Notes: generated by a model from the sequence alone, not told the origin. 64,000 bases of DNA from Persicaria tinctoria (GCA_037127255.1 JBANSL010000020.1:50319098-50383097), one strand, 5' to 3'. Positions 46,636 to 59,092 are shown, numbered from the stretch's first letter. Program-made: numbers and translations.

Positions 46636-46850
46636 TTGTGGAATCTACGCTCCCTTGCTCTTGAGAGACCGAGCTGAAGGCCCCTTGCTTCCGCGACCAA
46701 GGCCGAGCTATGCCGACAAGGGGCACCGCCACTATCCATCACCCCACCAAGATGATCGATCATGGATGATGAAACCTGTCGCAGAAGAACCATCCGAACT
46801 TTTGGTTCCATCAAAATTGATTTTGAATGTGTCGGGTGTGATTTCTGGCA
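46636..46850 (-). pseudogene. LINE-type RNase H fragment next to the short MITE
   Basis: The minus strand reads FKINFDGTKSSDGSSATGF, IIHDRSSWWGD and, after a small frame change, SSALVAEARGLQLGLSRA. This is the first half of an RVT_3/RNase H domain with the NFDG and AEA(R)GL motifs. The downstream half is replaced by the MITE at 46554-46635. Confidence 0.7.
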
Positions 46851-46860
46851 TAAGTTAATT

Positions 46861-47716
46861 CGTTTCCTATGATTTGGTGTTATTAATTATTTAAAAATTA
46901 TATATACCATGTTAATAAAAATAACTAAAATACTCATGTGTTAATTAAAATATGTTATTTTAACATTCTACAATTTTTTTTACTACTAATACTATCCACT
47001 TTTCACTTTCTAAAAAACTACTACCTATTATACTACTAACACTATATTCAATTTTATATAATCCTTTCAATTACGTACGTATTAGGATGATAAAATTATA
47101 TAAAATATTATTTTTATTATATTTTCTATAAAAAATTTGAGCGCAAACAAAAATTTATGCTTATTAATGATAAGTGAAATTATTTTAATAAATATTTTAT
47201 ATAAGTGCGTGAATAGAAAAAGTTAATTAAAAAACGGAGACAGTACTTAATTACCATATGCATACGAATAATTTCCCAATAGCAATTATATACCGTAAAG
47301 ATTAAAATATTTTAAAAAATCATACAAGTGACATATTTTTATTAAGAGATAGAGTATCAAATTTTTTTTTTACAGAATTTTTTTTTGGATCAAGTTTTAC
47401 AGATTTATTGATGATAACAAAATTACAATATACTCGATGACTTATGCATGGCCATTAAATCAATTTGGATCCCCTATAACACTTAATTCTATAGCATTGA
47501 AGTATTGAACTAGAGTTAAGTACTAAAGTTGCTCAAAAAGTTATATTCAAAAAAAAAAAAAAAGTTGATCAAAAAGAAATATAGTTAAGGTGGAAAATTC
47601 CAAATATTTTTCATAAATTAGTGTATATTAGTTGTTGGGGACTGAGTTTCGACAGATTTATATTTGAAATAATCAAAATATAATTTTGATATTTGACCTA
47701 AATTATACCAACCTTA
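46861..47716. other. AT-rich spacer
   Basis: No gene. A worn Stowaway-like remnant is possible around 47060-47245, with the word AAAAAACGGAGACAGTACT at its right side. Confidence 0.45.
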
Positions 47717-47721
47717 ACTTT

Positions 47722-48001
47722 TATAAAAGCTAGATCTGAGTTCGGACCAAGAGGAAATCAACCAACTTAGTTGATCACCTCCATTGTTGGAACAACCGAG
47801 ATTTGGAGATTTTCTGTTTTCTATTCATTCAACCAACCAATTTACAGAATGCCAAAAGTGCTCTATATACACAAGTTCAACTGGACTAACTAAGGTTACT
47901 AGCCTAACCTTTACACTAACCATGGTCCTAACAACCATGTAACCAACACCAACAAACTAACATCTAACATCCTCCATAACTAACATCTAGCATCCTCCAT
48001 A
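47722..48001 (-). repeat. 3' LTR of the Copia element
   Basis: Closely matches 58838-58976 (CTAGATCTGAG, AACCGAGATTTGGAGATTTT). The left border is TATAAAAGCTAG against ACTTT. The right border, TCCTCCATA, adjoins a purine-rich tract read on the minus strand as TTGATGGGGTA. An internal duplication (CTAACATCTA(G/A)CATCCTCCAT) lies near the right edge. Confidence 0.8.
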
Positions 48002-48008
48002 TACCCCA

Positions 48009-51000
48009 TCAAGGTGGACGTGTGAAATGGAAAACAAGTCCAAGCTTGCAAGCCAAAGAAAAATGGTGCTGTGAACCTAAGGGTTTGGTAAAAACATCAT
48101 CCAATTGTTGATGGGTAGGTATGAAAATTGTGGAAATGAATCCTTCCTGCACCAAATCACGAATGAAATGACAATCCAATCGAAGATGTTTTGTGCGCTC
48201 GTGATAAATTGGATTAGCTGTCAGTTGCAGTGCTGCCTTGCAGGGGCGGAGCCAAAAAAAATCCGAGGGGGGGGCCTCAACTAAATTTTTGGGATTTTTT
48301 TTTAAGATATATATAAGATACAATTTTTGTTATAAGAAATATAATATAAAACACACTAAATATGTGATTTAAATAGCTATTTTGAGTTTAAAATGCTAAA
48401 AGGAGAAAAAAATCCCTAAAATGAAGCTATAAGGATTCGAACTCAAGACCTTATCATTCTATTCTTCAAGCCATACCAACTGAGCTAAGCAAACTTATTG
48501 ATTCAATACTCTTTTTAACTGTTTTTAACCCTTAAATTATCAAAAATTACAAAAAAAAAATACAATTTTTTTTTTACGTTTTCCCCGACCCGGGGGGGGG
48601 GGGGGGGGGGGCTTGAGCCACCTCATGCCCCCCCCTCCCTCCGCCCCTGCTGCCTTGTTATCACCACAAAGCGGAACTGGACGAGAAATGGTGATGTTCA
48701 GATCATCCAAAATCCCTGCTACCCAAACCACTTCATAACCAGCATGTGACATACTTCGGTATTCACTCTTTGCAGAGGAACGAGGCATCATGTTCTGCTT
48801 TGTTGTCTTCCAGGACACTAAGCAATCACCTATGAAGATGCAGTACTCGGTTAAAGATAGACTAGTGTCCCTACATGTCCCCCAATCAGCATCGGAATAA
48901 GCTCGGACATTCAAGCTACTCGAGCTCGGATAAAAAAAGAGAATAGTTCACAGTGCCCTTAAGATACCTCAATAGGAACAAAGTCGCTCTCAGATGGGGA
49001 GCTCGAGGAACTTCCATGAACTATGTGAGCTATTGCACAGTGAATGCAATATCCGGGTGTGTGAGGATGAGGTATAATACCCTTCCCACCAATCGAGGGT
49101 AAGACTCTAGATCCTCTAAGATTTCTCCATCATGAACAATGAGATGCAAATTCCTTTGCATAAGGAATTTTGCAGGTTTACAATTCATCATAGCAGCATT
49201 TGATAATAGATCAACCACATATTTCCTTTGGTTCAGCATAATGCCAGTATCAGATCTAAACACTTACATCCCTAAAGAGTACCTGACTTGCCCCAAGTCT
49301 TTAATTGTGAAGACCTGATGAAGAAACTTCTTCAATTTATCAATGAGAAACTCATCATTCCCTGTGACAAGCATATCATCGACATATACCAAAGCTACCA
49401 CAAAACTAGACCCATGCTTCAACACAAACAAAGAGTAATCATGGCGAGATTGCTTGAACCCAAACTGAACCAAATGTTTGGTCAGTTTCACATTCCATTG
49501 CATGCTGGCCTGTTTCAACCCATAAATGGAATGATGAAGCTTGCATACCTCGCCAGGTTTGACCTTATCATAACAGGGGGAGGAGTCATGTAAACTTCCT
49601 CTTCCAGAAATCCATGTAAAAAAGCATTGTTCACGTCCAATTGGTGCAAGCTCCGTTTCCTGATAGCAGCAACAGCTAACAAAATTCGAACAGTTGCAAG
49701 TTTGGCAACTGGTGAAAAAGTCTCCTTGTAGTCTCTGTCCTTCACTTGGTTATAGCCTTTAGCTACCAACCACGCCTTATATCTTTCAACCTCTCCATTT
49801 GCTCTGAATTTGACCTTGAAGATCCATTTGCATCCAATTGCCTGTTTCCCTGGTGGCAGCTTAACAATGGACCAAGTGTGGTTATCCTCTAGTGCCAATA
49901 CCTCTTTACTCATGGCTTCTCTCCACTCGTCCACTTTGTTGGCTTGAGAAAAAGAAGTTGGTTCAGTAACAGACAAAACATTGTACAAAGAGCTTACATA
50001 GCTCTGGGAGAATGCCTGCATATCAAGGGGCTTCACCATAGAGAACACTGGTGAAACTGATTCTTGTTCTGTCTCTTCCACTCTTCTGGAAGGTAACCCT
50101 GTGCAAACAAAGTCTTGCAACTTTGTGGGTCTGATAATTCATCTAGAAGGACGAGGAGCATTCACAATATCAGAAATTGATGTGATCACTTGATCATCAG
50201 GAATTGGGGATACCACTTGTTCAACTTGAACAAGGTGTTCATTAGGACTAATCATGTCATCAGAGGAAGCTGAATCTGCAACCATCAAACCTGGACTTCC
50301 AGATATATCAGGTTGCAACTGGTGTGCATCAATCCTGTCATCTTGACCATGAGGATGATATTCTCTATTGACTGGAGATTCTCTCCATAGAGTCCCATGA
50401 TCCTCCCCAAACTTTACTCTTGGCAAAGAACTACCACAATTCTCCTTCACTGGCTCACCAGACTCCATCTTGAAAGGGAAACCGTGCTCTTTGAATATCA
50501 CATCACGACTCACAAACACCTTATGACTGTCCAAGTCATATAATTTGTATCCTTTTTGACTTGGAGGATACCCTATGAATACACATCTTCTGCCAACAGC
50601 TTCCATCTTTGCTCTATTGCCCTTTGGAATCAAGGCAAAACACAAGCAACTTATTATTCTGAGACTAAAGTAATCTGGTGACTTGTGGAATAAAACCTCA
50701 TAAGGAGTTTTCCACTTCAGCACAGAGGATGGTAACATATTAATCAAATGGGTGGCCCCTAAGACACACTCACCCCAAAATTTCATAGGTAATCCACCTT
50801 GAGTTCTTACTGCTCTAGCAATTTCAATGATATGCCTATGTTTTCTCTCTACTCTACAATTTTTCTCATGAATGTAAGGCACTGATCTTTGATGGATAAT
50901 GCCTTTCATTTGCAAAAGAGAAGTAACATGATCATTGACAAACTCAGAACCATTGTCAGTTCTAAGAGCCTTGATTGTAGTCTCAAATTGAGTCTCTACA

Positions 51001-52280
51001 TAAGCCAAGAACCTAGCAATCACATTGTCAACCTGTCCCTTATCACGCAGCAAAAAGGTCCATACAGACCTTGAATGATCATCAAGCACAGTCAAAAAAT
51101 ACCTTGCACCACATAATGAAGGAACTTTGTATGATCCTCACACATCCATGTGAACCAAATCAAACACATTAGCAGCTAGAGATTCACTCATCTGAAAAGG
51201 AAATTTGTGTATCTTTGCAAGGTGACAAATATCACAATCAAAAGATCTAGCAGCAGGTCCCTTTGCCCACTCAAACAACCTCATTTTGGACATGGAAACA
51301 TGACCCAAATGAGCACGATGTAAAGTCATAGATTTAGCTACGCTAGATGAAACAGCAAAGCTACTCACATCATTATTAAAATTGTGAAGAGGAACGTACA
51401 CTTGTGACTCCAGTATGTCCCGGAAAGCAATCAAATCCAGAAAATCTGTAGATCCCACCATCTCTAATCCCAAAGGCCAACACTCTATCAGTTGAAGGGT
51501 CCTGCATCCAACACTTGTTCTTAGAAAACACAAACCAACAATCCTCATCATCAATCATTTTGGAAACCGACAGGAGATTGTATTTAAATCCAGGCATGAA
51601 CATCCCATCCTTGAGAAGAATGTTGGTGCTAAGCTTGATGCTACCTGAATGCCTCACTGATTGTGTGATACCATCAAGAAATCCAATCACAATAGGTCGT
51701 GCAAGAGGAGGTATCTCCAAGAACATCTCTCTACGACATGCTATGTGATCTGAAGCTCCTGAATCCACAATTCAAGTGACAGGATGATGTTGAACAACAT
51801 TGTTATCCGAATAAGAAACCATACCTGCAAAGCTCAGACTCCCATTTCCACTGCTACCAGAGGAGTCCATCGGGGCCTTCCCTTTCATTGCACGAATTAC
51901 TTCTGCAACTACTGCATTGACAAGTTTCATGTCTGTGTAGTCCACTCCAGTCTCAGTACCAGCTCTCCCAGCAAAACCATCAGACAAAGGTGTATCCACT
52001 TCCATAACATCTTACACATGAGCCACAATTTTCTCATCTTGGTTGCGTTTTGGTCCAGTGTACTAATCTAGAAAACCGACCAATTTGAAACAAGTATCCT
52101 TAACATGACCATTTTCTTTGCAATAAGTGCAAACAAGATCCATCTTAGCCTTCTTATATTCTTTCTTCAGATCCTCTTTGGATTTCCAATTCCCGGAAGT
52201 GCCAGCTCCTCCAGATCCTAAAGACTGACCACTCTTAGCCACATATTTCATATTGCTATTCCCGCCAGAGCTTGTGGAAG
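48009..52280 (-). pseudogene. Copia polyprotein: gag zinc knuckle, protease, integrase, RT, RNase H (decayed)
   Basis: Minus-strand order: CCHC knuckle CTYCKENGHVKDTCFKL (about 52130-52080), protease IVDSGASDHIACRREMF (51770), GAG-pre-integrase HRAHLGHVSMSKMRL with CDICHLAKIHKFPF (51330-51190), integrase core LTVLDDHSRSVWTFLLRDKG and ALRTDNGSEF (51100-50920). RT follows: [40 protein letters not shown] (49840-49580) and [15 protein letters not shown] (49380). RNase H motifs are AYSDADWGTCRDT (48910), SSAKSEYRSMSHAGYEVVW and, beyond the MITE insertion, HERTKHLRLDCHFIRD. Stops at several places, for example before IVDSGA, after VHMDV and after RYSLGM, show it is dead. Many of these positions normally hold Trp or Gln. 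Confidence 0.88.
48233..48657. mobile_element. hAT-type MITE carrying a tRNA-like segment (body 48241-48649)
   Basis: Ends CAGGGGCGGAG and CTCCGCCCCTG are a perfect 11-bp inverted repeat. The perfect 8-bp target duplication CTGCCTTG lies at 48233-48240 and 48650-48657. It interrupts the Copia RNase H domain. Inside, on the minus strand, is TTAGCTCAGTTGGTATGGCT followed by GAGTTCGAATCCTTATAGC (about 48495 to 48420), with the spacing of tRNA A and B boxes. It also has a run of about 20 G (48592-48611). Confidence 0.88.
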
Positions 52281-53560
52281 TGATGGACGGTTTTTAGTCG
52301 CGTAAACCGTATCAAAATAAAACTCAAACCTACAACCTAGTATAGCAAGTAAGTAAGAGGTCGATCCCACAGAGAATCAAGTATTCCTTTGCAATGTGTA
52401 TTTATCAATTAGTAGAAAGGGGTTTTTTTGGATGATTGAAACAAGAAAGAAAACAAAATAAACTATAAACAAGTTGATGCAAAGCAATTTAGAGAAGACC
52501 GATCTACCTACAACCATCCACTTTATGTGGTTGAATTGATATTGTAACTTCCTCTTGTCCTTTCAGATTTCCTATGAATGCCCTTGTCCCAACCTAATAT
52601 AGTTACTAGTCCAACCAGTCCTAGAAACCCTTATCAATCAAACATTCCCTAAAGAAGGATTTAACCCAATTGATAGCTTTAAGTTCAGAGATTAACCAAG
52701 GTATTTGCAGTCCCTAAAGAGGGATTTAACAACACATTCAACTTCCTACTCATTCAATTAGTTCAACCAGCCCTAAAAGAACAAGTTTGCTACTTAGGTT
52801 AAGGTTCACAACCAGGAATCTACAAAACCTTAGCAATTAAATTGATTCTAACTAGTTGCGCGGGCTAGATAGAATAAAACAATCAAACATGCAAGCACAA
52901 AGAAGTTGAAACATTCAATATAGGAAATAAGAAACAAGATTCAGAAACTCACAATCAATCCAAATAAAGCTTCAAATTGCAAGTAGAACGAAGAGAGTTT
53001 AGCCGCCCATGGCGAACATCGCTCTCTCTCTCTAATTGTCTGATGAAAAGTAAGAATAGAATAGAAGTTTTGGAAAAATAACTAAAAGTCGGCCTTATAA
53101 CACCCAAGTCGGCCAGGAAACAAAATAAGAACATCTAGGGTTTTAATTAAATGAAACGCTGCGAATTAACGCTGACGACCAATGCTGCGGGCGCAGCATA
53201 GATGTTGCGCCCGCCGCACACTGTTTCTTCGTACCCTGTTGCAAATTGATTGGCGGCGGCCGCGGCATGCTTGCTGCGGCCGCAGCCAGAGGCCTTTCAC
53301 GGAAAATCTGTTTCCAATTTGCTCTTCTTGTCAACATGAAAGTTGTAGCTCTTTGAAAGAGCTTTCCAACGCATGGTCATAATAGTCAATCGGACAAACG
53401 AGGCCTCCAGAAAGTACAAAACAAGTTCAGCATGTCTGGCGACAACTTCTGCAGACTTGTTCTTCGTTTAGATTCGCTTCTTTTTCTCAGGACCTCTTGA
53501 GATCTTCATGTAAGCCTCTCCGATCAACTAGACATTCTCATCTAATGCGTTATCAACTCA
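52281..53560 (-). repeat. Left (3') LTR of the nested element
   Basis: 1280 bp. Read on minus it begins TGAGTTGATAAC and ends ACCGTCCATCA. Near the end is TTCTCTGTGGGATCGACC, a word I associate with LTR ends of plant gypsy-type elements. GC-rich palindromic patches occur at 53185-53220 and 53258-53290 (GCTGCGGGCGCAGC, GGCGGCCGCGGCATGC). Confidence 0.8.
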
Positions 53561-55455
53561 TGTCTCCTCCTCGGATCCACAGTTATCTGAAATAATCAAT
53601 AAAAAGCATGTAGATTCCGACTCCACCAACATAGAGAGCAAATATGCAAATTCTACTTAAATCATGCATGATATGCATCTTAACTAAGTTAAATGCAACC
53701 TATTATGCCTACCTAAATGCACGCTATCAAACTTCCCCACACTTAAGCTTTTGCTTGTCCTCAAGCAATGAAAAACAAATATAGAATTGATCATCCCACA
53801 AATAAGATCTTCATTTCATGCTATAGTTTTAGAAAAGCAACATCAAGCAATAGGAGCCATGAATGATAGAACAAATATCCTAGCAATTATATGAGCGATC
53901 CAATAGTAAAGGCAAATTTAATCCAACCTCACCGGGATAATCTGTTTCACTCAAGCTCTCATGTGCTTAGTCTTTAAAGTCCAACTCTCAACTCAATTCA
54001 AAATGCTCTATACACCGTGAAAGTTATCACTTGCAAACAACATCATGAGGACTTTTATAGGGTTGTAATGGGGCTTTGGTAGGAACATAAGGCATGAGAA
54101 ATATTTAGGCTTGTGGTGCTAAAAATCCGGGAAAAAGGAACAACAACCAACCAGAACAACACCAAAAACTTCCATACTTCACAAACCATTCCAATAACAT
54201 AAACTCCAATACACATGAATAAGCACTCTTCGATTTCAAAAGCCATACAACTCATGCATTTTTTTTTCCATTATGATGACTTCTTTTCTTTTCTTTTATG
54301 CTTACTTTTGCCCCTAGGTGAATTTTTTCCTCCCTAGGTCCAAGCTTACTAGACTTTTACTCCTAAGTGAATTTTATCCTCCTTAGGCCCCTAGTAATAA
54401 GTCATCTCTATTATGCAAGAAGGGTTACCTTATTTCGGCTATGCCTCTCGCAATGCACAACCATACATACATCATATCCACTCAAAGCAACTCCAACATA
54501 AAGATTTTTCACCAATTCCCCTCCTAATTCCCGGATAGGGTTAGGCTAATCATTGGTTATGATATATTTTTGTGGAGCTATAAAAAAGAATAGGCTTTAA
54601 GGCTCGGACGGGCTTCAAGCAAAGGATAATATGTAAGGCAGATAGGGTATGATATGGCTAAAGAAAACATGCCTCAATCATTTGAAATTTACAAGCAATA
54701 AACATGTGCAATACGGTATTGAAATAAGAAGCATATGAAGAGTATAATCACACAATAAAAGCAAAAGAGAATAATATTTAAAGTCCTTATAAGGCCAAAA
54801 TCAAACTCACAAGGGTTATATATTTTTTTTTTAGATTTCAATTAAACCTCAACTATGAACCATAATTGCTCAATTATATTCTCAAATCATGCTCCAAAAT
54901 CATTTTCAAGCAATTCAATCAAATCATGGGATTTTATGCAATGAGATCATAAAAATAAATTAGAGGACAAACTAAACCAAGATGGGTATCTTTAATAACA
55001 CCTAAATGAAATGCATGATATTTTTGTGATTTTTTTTAATGTGATATATATGAGTAAAAATAAATATGAAAACATAAATAAACATGATAACATAAGTAAA
55101 CATGATATGCAAATTCTATTTATATGCAATGCAATCCCTCCCCCACACTTAAACCTTTCATTGTCCTCAATGAAACATAAAAGACAACAAAAAATAAAAC
55201 CATAGAGGAAGAGATGAATGAAATACTCACAATGTGGTGGAAGAGTAGGATCATGACATCGCTGACAAATAAGTTAGATCTGAGCATTGCGGCAGCCTTT
55301 CCTGAAAGCTTAGTCTATCCCAAACTAAAAACAACTATCTAATGCCTAATGAGAAACCTAATTTATTGAAAAGAAAACTTGCTAACTAGGAATTGAAATA
55401 ACTAAATTAGAAAACTTACCTCGGGTTGCCTCCCGAGAAGCGCCTTTCTTTAATG
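53561..55455. other. Non-coding interior of the nested element
   Basis: Begins with the polypurine tract (minus strand, 53561-53575). The plus strand contains CCCCACACTTAAGCTTTTGC and a second CCCACACTTAAACC at about 55140. T/A-rich, no frame of note. Typical of the long spacer after gag in large non-autonomous LTR elements. Confidence 0.6.
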
Positions 55456-56699
55456 TCATTGACTTGACTTATTTTCAATCTCAAGATCATAGCTATCAGA
55501 CATCGTCAAGGCCCTCAGTAGCCTATCATATTCTTGTGCACACATCTTACAAAAGACATCATAGCACAATAAATTGAAAGCATAAAATGTGGAACTCAAG
55601 AACCCTTTCAATCTATCAAAGAGTCTAGCATGACTCTCTCCTGTAGGAATATGATACCACCAACACAGTTCCTCTGGTGGCTTTTCAAAATAGCAATCAA
55701 AAGGATCAACATAATCACCATTACCTTCAAAATTGCAAAAGTTTACTTTTATTACCTCCTGAGCCTCAGCTGATCGCTCTAGACCTGGTTCATCAATGGG
55801 CGAGCTCATAATGGATGTTGCAGATGGAGTAGGAGACACATCACATGTAACATCATGCGTCGACTTATGAGATTCCAAGTCATGAAGCACTAGACCCTCT
55901 TCTCCATCGTCGAAGACACTATCGTTGGCTGCAACCAATTCCTCCTCATTCGGCATGTCATTGTCATGTTGAAACCACATAGGAGGGAATGAACTAAGTG
56001 TAATGACTTCGATAGGATCTTCCACTCCTACATCCTTTAAAGCCTCAAGTGGTGGTGGGGTGGGTATCTCAAAATCAAGAGAAGAAGAAGTCGATGGGGG
56101 CTCATTAGTAGCAGTGCGGCGGTCGCCGCCCTCCTGCGGCGGTTGCCGCTCCTCATAATTTTCACTATCCGTTACGACTTCAACTCCTTCCTCTAAACCC
56201 CTTTCCTTCTCACCTTTTGCACTTAAAATTTGAATGAGTTTGTTCATCTGATTCTCTAAGTTCTTACTGCTCTCAGCTTGCTCTTGCAACACTTGTGTAA
56301 GGCTATGGAATGGATCCTCCAGGTATGTGACAGAGTCCTCCATTGGCGGAGGAGACGTTGCGAGCAATTCTTCTTGTGCAACATGGTAATCCATGTAATA
56401 GAAGAAGTCCCACAACCCCGACAATCCTCCTAACCGCTTCAGGCCTCCGTTACTCATGTACTCAGCAAGCGCTCGCGTCTCAACAGTCATCCCATCAATT
56501 ATGCAAATAATCATATCTCAGATGCTGAATTGATAACCCCATGAACCAAGGTCGTCAACATACTCATGCAATCTACTGAAGTATTGGTGAAAGTTCTCAC
56601 CTTCAAACTGCGCTAATCTCAACATCTTGAAAAAGTTAGTAGCAAGAGTGTTGTGAACCGTAAGATAGGTTCACAATTTGAAACAAGAAAGAAGATGAA
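55456..56699 (-). pseudogene. gag-like gene of the nested element, 5'-truncated
   Basis: The minus strand from about 56650 reads NFFKMLRLAQFEGENFHQYF and SRLHEYVDDLGSWGYQFSI, then a stop at about 56518. It continues DMIICIIDGMTVETRALAEY to the end at 55456 (352 residues after the stop). The first part resembles the Retrotrans_gag domain of plant gypsy-type elements. The rest is acidic and low complexity, with LENQMNKLIQILS as a short coiled coil and PPEELCWWYHIPTGESHARL near the end. The N-terminal part of gag, 5'UTR and primer binding site are missing at the junction with the inverted LTR (56699/56700). No protease or polymerase follows. Confidence 0.7.
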
Positions 56700-57966
56700 G
56701 CATTAGATGAGAATGTCTAGTTGATCGGAGAGGCTTACATGAAGATCTCAAGAGGTCCTGAGAAGAAGAAGCGAATCTAAACGAAGAACAAGTCTGCAGA
56801 AGTTGTCGCCAGACATGCTGAACTTGTTTTGTACTTTCTGGAGGCCTCGGTTGTCCGATTGACTATTATGACCATGCGTTGGAAATCTCTTTCAAAGAGC
56901 TACAACTTTCATATTGACAAGAAGAGCAAATTGGAAACAGATTTTCCGTGAAAGGCCTCTGGCTGCGGCCGCAGCAAGCATGCCGCGGCCGCCGCCAATC
57001 AATTTGCAACAGGGTACGAAGAAACAGTGTGCGGCGGGCGCAACATCTATGCTGCGCCCGCAGCATTGGTCGTCAGCGTTAATTCGCAGCGTTTCATTTA
57101 ATTAAAACCCTAGATGTTCTTATTTTGTTTCCTGGCCGACTTGGGTGTTATAAGGCCGACTTTTAGTTATTTTTCCAAAACTTCTATTCTATTCTTACTT
57201 TTCATCAGACAATTAGAGAGAGAGAGCGATGTTCGCCATGGGCGGCTAAACTCTCTTCGTTCTACTTGCAATTTGAAGCTTTATTTGGATTGATTGTGAG
57301 TTTCTGAATCTTGTTTCTTATTTCCTATATTGAATGTTTCAACTTCTTTGTGCTTGCATGTTTGATTGTTTTATTCTATCTAGCCCGCGCAACTAGTTAG
57401 AATCAATTCAATTGCTAAGGTTTTGTAGATTCCTGGTTGTGAACCTTAACCTAAGTAGCAAACTTGTTCTTTTAGGGCTGGTTGAACTAATTGAATGAGT
57501 AGGAAGTTGAATGTGTTGTTAAATCCCTCTTTAGGGACTGCAAATACCTTGGTTAATATCTGAACTTAAAGCTATCAATTGGGTTAAATCCTTCTTTAGG
57601 GACTGTTTGATTGATAAGGGTTTCTAGGACTGATTGGACTAGTAACTATATTAGGTCGGGACAAGGGCATTCATAGGAAGACTAAAAGGACAAGAGGAAG
57701 TTACAATATCAATTCAACCAAATAAAGCGGATAGTTGTAGGTAGATCGGTCTTCTCTAAATTGTTTTGCATCAACTTGTTTATAGTTTATTTTGTTTTCT
57801 TTCTTGTTTCAATCATCCAAAAACCCCCCTTTCACTAATTGGTAAATACACTTTGCAAAGGAATACTTGATTCTCTGTGGGATCGACCTCTTACTTGCTT
57901 GCTATACTAGGTTGTAGGTTTGAGTTTTATTTTGATACGGTTTACGCGACTAAAAACCGTCCATCA
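56700..57966 (+). repeat. Right terminal repeat of the nested element: LTR in reverse orientation
   Basis: Inverted copy of 52281-53548. It starts GCATTAGATGAGAATGTCTA at its inner edge and ends CGTCCATCA at 57966. The first 12 bases of the LTR (TGAGTTGATAAC) are absent. Differences from the left copy are few, for example GAAATCTCTTTC against GAAAGCTCTTTC, and a shorter T-run. Confidence 0.82.
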
Positions 57967-57971
57967 GGAAG

Positions 57972-58755
57972 CAAAGCTCCGAGCAGCTAGAACTTCATGT
58001 CCCTGAGATATACCGCCTGTAATTCCTTTCTGCCTCTCGATCTGTGTTATCATGTGGAAAGCTCGATTGACGGATGGAAGAGGATCCATAGCCAGTATGT
58101 TGCTCCTGATCCCTTCATATGAATCTGACAACCCCATTAGGAATTGCATTAGCTTTTTCGTGGCCTCCCTGTCCATTGATTGCTTCAAAATGGCACACGA
58201 ACACATTTTTAATCCTCCACACTTACAGATCAGGACAGGTTCCAGCTCCAAGAGTTCATCCCATGCCTTCTTTCGCTTACTGAAGTACTCAGCAACACTC
58301 AGGTTCCCTTGTTTGATTTCACTGATATCCTTCTTTAACTAATAAATGAGAGGTGCGTTCGATTCCGCGAATCGCTCCTGGATCTCATCCCACAGCTGCT
58401 TCGACGTTTGAACGAACATGAAATTTTCAGCGAGATCTGTCCTCATCGAATTGATGATCCAGCTTGTGACCATGTAATCACACCTCAACCATCGTTCATA
58501 GTCATCATCTATCTCCGATGGTTTCTCAAATTTCCCGTTAATGAAACCTAGTTTCATTTTGGCCCCAAGCGCCATGCGAACAGCTCTGCACCAGCTGTGG
58601 AAGTTCCGTCCTGTGAGGGGAGCAGATACCAGCTGTATCCCGGGGTGGGCTGAGTTGGAGAGGAATAGCGGATCCGCCTGATTCGCGCCATAATTCCGAG
58701 CTTTACCAGATGATCCCACTTGAACTCCTGTAGATTCACCTTCTCCGGTTTCCAT
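57972..58755 (-). pseudogene. Copia gag N-terminal part, interrupted
   Basis: The minus strand from ATG 58755 reads NQADPLFLSNSAHPGIQLVS, then NFHSWCRAVRMALGAKMKLG, WIINSMRTDLAENFMFVQTS and LWDEIQERFAESNAPLIY. A TAG at 58339-58341 follows, where related elements have Gln (Y-Q-L-K-K). The frame then continues LKKDISEIKQGNLSVAEYFS to AARSFAS, where the nested element enters. It matches the Retrotran_gag_3/UBN2-type plant Copia gag and is the same class as the left-edge copy at 1-461. Confidence 0.85.
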
Positions 58756-58825
58756 GGCGATTTCGCGAAATTGAAGACGAACACAGCAAACACCAGATAA
58801 ACGACAATCGAATCGAAGCCAGAAA

Positions 58826-58837
58826 GCTCTGATACCA
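58826..58837 (-). other. Primer binding site of the Copia element
   Basis: The minus strand reads TGGTATCAGAGC, complementary to the 3' end of initiator tRNA-Met, directly after the LTR end. Confidence 0.9.

Positions 58838-59092
<255 letters not shown>

Larger units (their letters stand above)
52276..57971 (-). mobile_element. Retroelement with inverted LTRs nested in the Copia gag (body 52281-57966)
   Basis: Outer ends TGATGGACGGTTTTTAGTCG and CGACTAAAAACCGTCCATCA are the same LTR end in mirror orientation. GGAAG duplicates at 52276-52280 and 57967-57971. Deleting the body and one GGAAG restores the Copia gag frame (...AARSFAS then TSSGGNSNMKYV...). The left repeat is 52281-53560, the right 56700-57966. 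They are about 97% alike by eye and inverted relative to each other. On the minus strand the left LTR starts TGAGTTGATAACGC after a purine tract CCGAGGAGGAGACA, so it is a normally placed 3' LTR. The right repeat lacks those first 12 bases and is flipped. Internally there is one gag-like frame and about 1.9 kb of non-coding sequence, with no pol, so it is a non-autonomous (LARD-like) element probably mobilised by a Ty3/gypsy relative. Confidence 0.85.

Noticed and set aside
48420..48500. Functional tRNA gene (minus)
   Set aside because: tRNA-like boxes lie inside a MITE without a full cloverleaf.
53140..53340. Short frames in the LTR arms (64-66 residues)
   Set aside because: Mirror-image frames within the inverted repeats, without start context or family. 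They arise from GC-rich palindromes.
52281..57966. Interpreting the nested element as a DNA transposon with long terminal inverted repeats
   Set aside because: The 5-bp duplication, LTR-style start after a polypurine tract and a gag-like frame fit an LTR element better. No transposase is present.
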